Origin: Actinomycetes bacterium
GTDB lineage: Bacteria; Actinomycetota; Actinomycetes; Propionibacteriales; Propionibacteriaceae
DNA: 9,074 nucleotides
NCBI GenBank assembly: GCA_023393755.1
Contig: JAEXCA010000046.1
Location: forward strand, 1-9,074
Direction: 5' to 3'
Below the pieces are notes generated by a model that was given only the letters and a program-made list of their open reading frames with translations, did not search any database and was not told the DNA's origin. Positions 5,021 to 9,074 of the stretch are shown here, piece after piece (the first letter of the stretch is position 1; every line of letters starts with the position of its first letter). Both the position numbers and the translations under genes were made by a program.

Positions 5021-8000
5021 TTGTCGAGTAGAGCCGACGTCCGCCGTCAGCGACCCGGTGCCCTGCGCCGCACTGTCGCTGGTTTCCTCAGCCTCATCCT
5101 CGCGGTCTTCGCCATCGCCATGGGCGCTCCGACCGCCTCCGCTGCGCCCCCCGGAATCACGGCGGAGCTGCAGTTGAACGGCACGACCTACGAAGGCACT
5201 CCGGTCGTCCAGGAGGGCGACGAGATCAGCCTCCGGGTGCAGTACACCAATGAGGTCACGCCCGGTTCCTCGGTCACCTTCGAGCTGGGCACCGGTGTGA
5301 CCCTCTCCGGCGTCCCCAGTGGCAACACCGCCATTGCGAACGTCTCCCAGAGCGGGAACTCGGTCACCATCACCTTCGCCGATCCGTGGCCGCCGGAGGT
5401 CAACCAGGGTGTGTTCGACCTGGACTTCACGGTGGACAGCGTCACGGCGAGCGCACCGGGCCAGATCACCTGGGAGATCGACGGTGAGCCGTCCTCGGTG
5501 GACGTCATCATCCGCAACTCCGGTGACGAGTTCGCCAACGTCACCAACGGTCAGAGCAAGAACCTCAGCCCGGATCTCTACACCGCCAACATCACCACCA
5601 CCCAGGCGGGCGTGGTCACCGTCAACCCGAACATCATCGGCGCGGCACTGACCACCTACACCCTGCGGGTGACCAACGCCGAGGCCCGCAACGGCCTGGT
5701 GATCGGCGACACGCTGCCGGCACCGCTGGCCTACCTCGCGGGATCCTTCAACGCTCAGCTGACCACCTGGGACGCGAACGGCCTCAACCGTCAGACCAAC
5801 GCGTTCCCCTACACCCCGACCATCACCGGCAACACCTTCACCAGCACGGTCGATCTGCCGGCGGAGTCGATCCTGGTGATCACCTACCAGGTGACGATTC
5901 CGGACGAAGCCGCCCGGGCGGCCCTGCAGACCGAGCTTCAGGCCGCGGCTGACGCGCTGGGTGGGAATCCCGGCAACTTCCTCGTCAACAAGGTCAACAC
6001 TGCCACCTTCGGGACCGAGTCGCGCGATGCGACCTTGCGCGTGCGGGGGACCGTTCCGGCCGCGCCGGGCCCCGTTCCGGGCAACCAGTTCGGCAAGACC
6101 TCCGACTGGCAGACCCAGGAACTGTTGGCCAACGCCGACGGCACCCTGACCCCGCCGGAGGACATCACCTACACGCTGCGGGCGAACCTCGGCGCGTGGG
6201 ACAACAGCGGTGGCAACTTCAACCTGACCCGCAATGTCGTGATCCGCGACGCCCTGCCCACGCAGGCCAGCTGGAACACGGCGGCGTCCGACTTCATCAC
6301 CCTCACGTCGGCTGCCGGTCCGATCACCACGCTGACCCCGGCGGCGGCGAGCGTGACCTGTGACGACGCCACCTTCTCCGACAACGCCTACGTCGGCCAG
6401 TACTGCGTGAGCGGCCAGACCCTGCTGATCAACGTCGGCCAGGCCACTGCCACCAACCTCACCATCGCTGCCAGGGCTCAGGTGACCACTGTCACCGGCC
6501 TGCCCGTGGACGGCACGTCGCCGATCGCGGGCGGCACCCGCTACCGGCTGCGCAACACGGCTGACTTCCTCTACCGTTCCGGCAGCCCGTACACCGCGAC
6601 CCGCGACGCCTTCCTGGTCACGCTGCCCAGCGAGACCGGGGGCGGCCTGAACGACAGCTCCGCCTTCGAGAAGACCGGTTCGCCGGCCAACCCGCGGGTC
6701 AACCCGGGCGAGCGGGCCACCATGAACTACGTGTTCCGGGTGCAGGACGGCAAGGCCATTCCGACCCTGCCCGGTCAGTCGATCGACGTCCGGGACACCC
6801 GGATCATCGATGAACTCGACCCGGAGTACTTCGACATCGCCGATCCGCAGTTGATCGCGAGCCTGACCGGCACCTACGGAAGCACCGCGCTGACGGCCGC
6901 AGACTTCGTCACCAGCTTCGCCGACGGCGATCTGGTGGTCGAACTGAGCCCTGCCGGCGAGGCCAAGGCCGGCACCCGTGGCCAGTTGCTCACGGTCAAC
7001 CTCGCGCTGCGGACCCGTCCGTTCGTGGGCAAGGAGACCCTCTCCATCACCAACCGGGCCAACCTGGCCGGTGCGAACGGCCAGACCCTCTACTGGTCGG
7101 AGGACCGGAGCGAGGCGACGTCCTTCGGTGACGAGGCCGAGGTCCGCAAGACCCTGTTCGACACCGGCGACGACGACTGGGTGCGCACGCTGAGGGCGCG
7201 CCGGAATGCCGACGGCACCCTGGCTCAGGGCGTGTTCACCTACCGGGTCGAGTTCATTCCTCGCGGTTCCTACGACAACGTGGTGATCGCTCCGGTGAAC
7301 GACGTCCTGCCCTCGGGAGTCACCTTCCTGGGCTTCGTCACCGAGGCCAACGCGGGCACCGGTGCGAACCCGCAGCCGGGTCCGATCGACATCGGTGGCA
7401 ACATCGAGGCGACCTACACCGCCGGCGTGGTGACCCTGCGCCAGCAGACCGGCACCCGGCTGGACGCGGACGACCCGATCGTTGCCTACTTCGCTGTCCG
7501 GGTGGACGATCCGTCGGCCACCGTGCCGATCGTGAACACCATCGGTAGCAGCCAGGCGATCATCGTCCCGGTCTCCTACGCGGTGGGCGACTACGTCTGG
7601 ATCGACACCGACAAGGACGGCGTGCAGGACGCGGGTGAGCAGGTTCTCGCCGGCGTCAAGGTCGAACTGCTGAACGGCTCCGGCGCCGTGGTGGGCACCA
7701 CCACGACCGATGCCCAGGGTCGCTACCTGTTCGACGAACTCCCGGCCGGCACCTACCAGGTGCGGTTCACGCTGACCGACGAGCAGGCCGCCCGTTACTC
7801 CTTCACCGGTAACGACCGGGGTGGCAACGACGCGACCGACTCGGACGCTGCGGTGCAGGCCGACCCGCGGGTCGGGCTGACCCGGCAGTTCGTCCTGGAC
7901 GACACCAACACCGCGCTGACCACCACGTACGACCGTCAGGTGCGTGCCTCGGAGGGCATCGACCCGACCTGGGACGCCGGTGTGGTGCTCAAGTCGGTGT

Positions 8001-8542
8001 CGGTCGGTGACTACGTGTGGGTCGACAACAACCGCAACGGCCGCCAGGATCCGGGCGAGCCGGGCATCCCGGGCGTCGTCCTGCGGGTGGTCGGTCCGGA
8101 CGGACAGCCGGTGGTGGACGTCGACGGCAACCCGGTCGGCCCGGTGACCACCGGTCCGAACGGCGAGTACACCTTCACCAAGTTGCCGGCGCTCAGCGGC
8201 AATCAGACCTACACGGTGCTGATCGACCGGGTGGCGTCGGAGGTCGCGCTGCGGCCGTACGTCCCGACCACGGCGAATCAGGGTGACCGGGCGGGCGACT
8301 CGTCCACCTGGAGCGCCTCGACCGTGCCGGGCGAGTTGCACAACGACGGCGATCGCGATCCGACGCTGGACTTCGGTTTCGTGTTGGACAATGTCGCCGG
8401 TGACGGCGATGAGGAAGGTGACGAGGACGAGCTCGCCCAGACCGGCGCCAACCCGTGGCTCCCGATGGGGCTGGGTGGCCTGCTGGTGACGGCCGGCCTG
8501 GTGCTGGTGGGTATCCGCCGGCGGTCGGGACTCGTCTCCTGA
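5021..8542 (+). CDS. Sortase-anchored modular surface protein (DUF11/isopeptide-like modules plus two SdrD-B-like domains), 1173 aa
   Basis: This is a secreted cell-wall protein, probably an adhesin, stalk or fimbria-like subunit. Residues 1-41 form a Sec signal peptide: an Arg-rich n-region, the core VAGFLSLILAVFAIAMGA and an ASA cleavage site before APPG. Four beta-sandwich modules follow, each marked by a DUF11-like block: IGDTLPAPLAYL (from 228), IRDALPTQASW (408), IIDELDPEYF (595) and VNDVLPSGVTFL (759). Three modules open with a Lys-Thr strand, FGKTSDW (Lys359), FEKTGSP (Lys551) and VRKTLFDT (Lys710), the position where intramolecular isopeptide bonds start in such domains. Two SdrD-B-like domains begin at VGDYVWIDTDKDG (855) and VGDYVWVDNNRNG (995), with Asp-rich calcium-loop residues. 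An acidic linker (about 1127-1137) leads to LAQTG (1138-1142), a membrane helix (about 1149-1165) and an RRR tail, which is a class E sortase signal. No sortase is encoded in the window. The binding target is unknown. Transcription probably depends on the upstream repeats and ends at the downstream hairpins. Confidence 0.9.
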   Translation: MSSRADVRRQRPGALRRTVAGFLSLILAVFAIAMGAPTASAAPPGITAELQLNGTTYEGTPVVQEGDEISLRVQYTNEVTPGSSVTFELGTGVTLSGVPSGNTAIANVSQSGNSVTITFADPWPPEVNQGVFDLDFTVDSVTASAPGQITWEIDGEPSSVDVIIRNSGDEFANVTNGQSKNLSPDLYTANITTTQAGVVTVNPNIIGAALTTYTLRVTNAEARNGLVIGDTLPAPLAYLAGSFNAQLTTWDANGLNRQTNAFPYTPTITGNTFTSTVDLPAESILVITYQVTIPDEAARAALQTELQAAADALGGNPGNFLVNKVNTATFGTESRDATLRVRGTVPAAPGPVPGNQFGKTSDWQTQELLANADGTLTPPEDITYTLRANLGAWDNSGGNFNLTRNVVIRDALPTQASWNTAASDFITLTSAAGPITTLTPAAASVTCDDATFSDNAYVGQYCVSGQTLLINVGQATATNLTIAARAQVTTVTGLPVDGTSPIAGGTRYRLRNTADFLYRSGSPYTATRDAFLVTLPSETGGGLNDSSAFEKTGSPANPRVNPGERATMNYVFRVQDGKAIPTLPGQSIDVRDTRIIDELDPEYFDIADPQLIASLTGTYGSTALTAADFVTSFADGDLVVELSPAGEAKAGTRGQLLTVNLALRTRPFVGKETLSITNRANLAGANGQTLYWSEDRSEATSFGDEAEVRKTLFDTGDDDWVRTLRARRNADGTLAQGVFTYRVEFIPRGSYDNVVIAPVNDVLPSGVTFLGFVTEANAGTGANPQPGPIDIGGNIEATYTAGVVTLRQQTGTRLDADDPIVAYFAVRVDDPSATVPIVNTIGSSQAIIVPVSYAVGDYVWIDTDKDGVQDAGEQVLAGVKVELLNGSGAVVGTTTTDAQGRYLFDELPAGTYQVRFTLTDEQAARYSFTGNDRGGNDATDSDAAVQADPRVGLTRQFVLDDTNTALTTTYDRQVRASEGIDPTWDAGVVLKSVSVGDYVWVDNNRNGRQDPGEPGIPGVVLRVVGPDGQPVVDVDGNPVGPVTTGPNGEYTFTKLPALSGNQTYTVLIDRVASEVALRPYVPTTANQGDRAGDSSTWSASTVPGELHNDGDRDPTLDFGFVLDNVAGDGDEEGDEDELAQTGANPWLPMGLGGLLVTAGLVLVGIRRRSGLVS
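7583..8395 (+). repeat. Two diverged SdrD-B-like domain repeats within the surface protein
   Basis: Residues about 855-990 and 995-1125 of the surface protein are two copies of one fold. Both open with VGDYVW(I/V)D, then an Asp/Asn-rich loop ending in Gln-Asp (Gln869-Asp870, Gln1009-Asp1010) and GE, and later a G-x-Y-x-F strand (GRYLFDELPAGTY versus GEYTFTKLPA). The period is 140 residues. Family members bind calcium in these loops and form stiff rods. The copies are diverged, so this is an old duplication, not a recent one. Confidence 0.8.
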
Positions 8543-8551
8543 CGATGGTCC

Positions 8552-8568
8552 CCGGGCCTGCGGCCCGG
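8552..8568 (+). terminator. GC hairpin directly after the surface-protein gene
   Basis: CCGGGCC (8552-8558) and GGCCCGG (8562-8568) form a perfect 7-bp stem with a TGC loop, starting nine bases after the stop codon. There is no T-tract. The right arm can instead pair with CGGGCC at 8578-8583, so two alternative folds exist. Confidence 0.45.
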
Positions 8569-8611
8569 TCCGTTCGCGGGCCGGGCTGACCAGCCGGGGA
8601 AGGTCTCGCAA

Positions 8612-8641
8612 CGGGGGTGATGGCTACGGCCGTCACCCCCG
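8612..8641 (+). terminator. Strong 13-bp hairpin with UACG tetraloop, likely terminator
   Basis: CGGGGGTGATGGC (8612-8624) pairs with GCCGTCACCCCCG (8629-8641) over 13 bp with one T-G wobble. The loop is TACG closed by C-G, a UNCG-type tetraloop known for high stability. A T-tract is lacking, as is common for actinobacterial terminators. It lies 70 bp after the surface-protein stop codon and 110 bp before the next start, so it probably separates the two transcripts. Confidence 0.75.
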
Positions 8642-8699
8642 CTGCGTCATTCAGTCTCAACCTGTCCTGCAGAGCTGGCGCCTTCTGGCGGGCGACCAC

Positions 8700-8745
8700 C
8701 TGACCCGGCCGACGCCGAATCCTAGACTGGGCAGTGGGGGAAGGA
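8700..8745 (+). promoter_or_regulatory. Promoter and ribosome binding site of the PilB/GspE-like gene
   Basis: CTGACC (8700-8705) and TAGACT (8723-8728) are separated by exactly 17 bp and fit a vegetative sigma-factor promoter. Transcription would start near 8735, leaving a leader of about 17 nt. GAAGGA (8740-8745) ends six bases before the ATG at 8752. Confidence 0.6.
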
Positions 8746-8751
8746 TCGGGG

Positions 8752-9074
8752 ATGAGGGGAGTCGCCCAGCGGCTTGTGCAGAGCGGAGTCGTCGAAGCGG
8801 AGTTGATGTCCGCCGCGGCCTCGCGATTTGGCGACACCTCAGAACTCCACCGCCACCTGGTCAGCAGCCGGCTGGTCACCGAAACCCAGATCGCCCAGGC
8901 GATCGCCGCGGAGACCGGCTATGAGTTCCACGATCTGACCGACGCCCAGCTCGACCCCGATGTGGTGGCGCTGCTTCCCGGGCATCTGTGCCGCCGCTAC
9001 CAGGCGATCCCGATCGAACGACTGGACGAGGAGCTGTCGTGGGCGCCGCCCCCCGGGGGCGGCGCCCGGGCCCC
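8752..9074 (+). CDS. Type IV pilus/type II secretion ATPase, N-terminal MshEN (GspE_N) domain, partial
   Basis: The readable protein starts MRGVAQRLVQSGVVEAELMS and contains LHRHLVSSRLVTETQIAQAI, then AAETGYEFHDLTDAQLDPDV and VALLPGHLCRRYQAIPIERL. This is the MshEN/GspE N-terminal domain pattern: a helical LVxxGLIT-type repeat, then a D-x-LDPDVVxLLP block and a RYxxxPI strand. These domains front the hexameric PilB/GspE ATPases that power pilus or pseudopilus assembly at the inner face of the membrane, and many bind c-di-GMP. The ATPase core lies beyond the window. The ATG at 8752 has a good ribosome binding site and promoter. From about residue 96 the sequence turns into Trp/Pro/Gly/Ala-rich text unlike the expected VAMADP strand, coinciding with a pure G/C inverted repeat, so the last 30 or so bases may be wrong. 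A more general secretion ATPase (tight adherence or type II) is the alternative. Confidence 0.75.
   Translation, partial: MRGVAQRLVQSGVVEAELMSAAASRFGDTSELHRHLVSSRLVTETQIAQAIAAETGYEFHDLTDAQLDPDVVALLPGHLCRRYQAIPIERLDEELSWAPPPGGGARA
9041..9067. repeat. Perfect 13-bp inverted repeat in a G/C-only end of the window
   Basis: GGGCGCCGCCCCC (9041-9053) is the exact reverse complement of GGGGGCGGCGCCC (9055-9067), around a single C at 9054. The 34 bases 9041-9074 contain no A or T. The position at the very end of the sequence, and the loss of MshEN-like protein at the same place, point to an assembly or sequencing artefact, although a true hairpin is possible. Confidence 0.85.

Noticed and set aside
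5009..8611. A 1200-codon open frame antisense to the surface-protein gene
   Set aside because: Its protein is a featureless Arg/Gly/Val/His-rich text without domains. Strong G/C third-position bias on the coding strand removes stops from this antisense frame. The plus-strand protein has a signal peptide, named domains and a sorting signal.

Overview
The window reads as chromosomal DNA of a high-GC actinobacterium. The signs are strong G/C bias at third codon positions, a DinB/DUF664 protein of the mycothiol-associated type, an actinobacterial-style Orn start, frequent GTG/TTG starts, and a surface protein with a C-terminal LAQTG motif of the kind used by class E sortases. Propionibacteriales or a neighbouring order is plausible, but the genus cannot be read from the sequence alone. 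No insertion sequence, CRISPR array, phage gene or integrase was found.

Left part (1-2131) is housekeeping. A 5' fragment of oligoribonuclease (orn) lies on the minus strand and runs off the left edge. It diverges from a complete polyphosphate kinase 2 (ppk2) on the plus strand. Convergent with ppk2 is a DinB-superfamily (DUF664) gene on the minus strand. That gene in turn diverges from a tRNA-Arg(TCT) only 27-37 bp from its start. The 336-512 gap holds the orn and ppk2 promoters. The 1443-1475 gap is a short convergent spacer with no clear terminator.

Middle and right part (2132-8752) is the most interesting section. A large LuxR-type regulator of the LAL/STAND kind, with worn Walker A and B motifs, is followed after 258 bp by a 1173-aa secreted, modular, sortase-anchored adhesin-like protein. 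That 258-bp gap carries an ordered set of CTACCC/GGGTAG half-sites spaced by about whole helical turns, a -35-like hexamer, a strong hairpin and a TTG start with a good ribosome binding site. The arrangement suggests, without proving it, that the regulator controls the adhesin. The adhesin gene ends at a cluster of GC hairpins that includes a 13-bp stem capped by a UACG tetraloop, probably an intrinsic terminator.

Right edge (8753-9074): a recognisable promoter and ribosome binding site lead into the start of a gene for a PilB/GspE-like secretion ATPase (MshEN N-terminal domain). The last 34 bases are pure G/C and contain a perfect 13-bp inverted repeat exactly where the protein stops looking like its family. 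I suspect a contig-end artefact there.

The 2132-2353 stretch between the tRNA and the regulator (about 220 bp) holds no gene I can support. It has a weak TACAGT -10-like hexamer at 2208-2213 without a -35 partner. Every long open frame antisense to the regulator and the adhesin looks like a codon-bias shadow.
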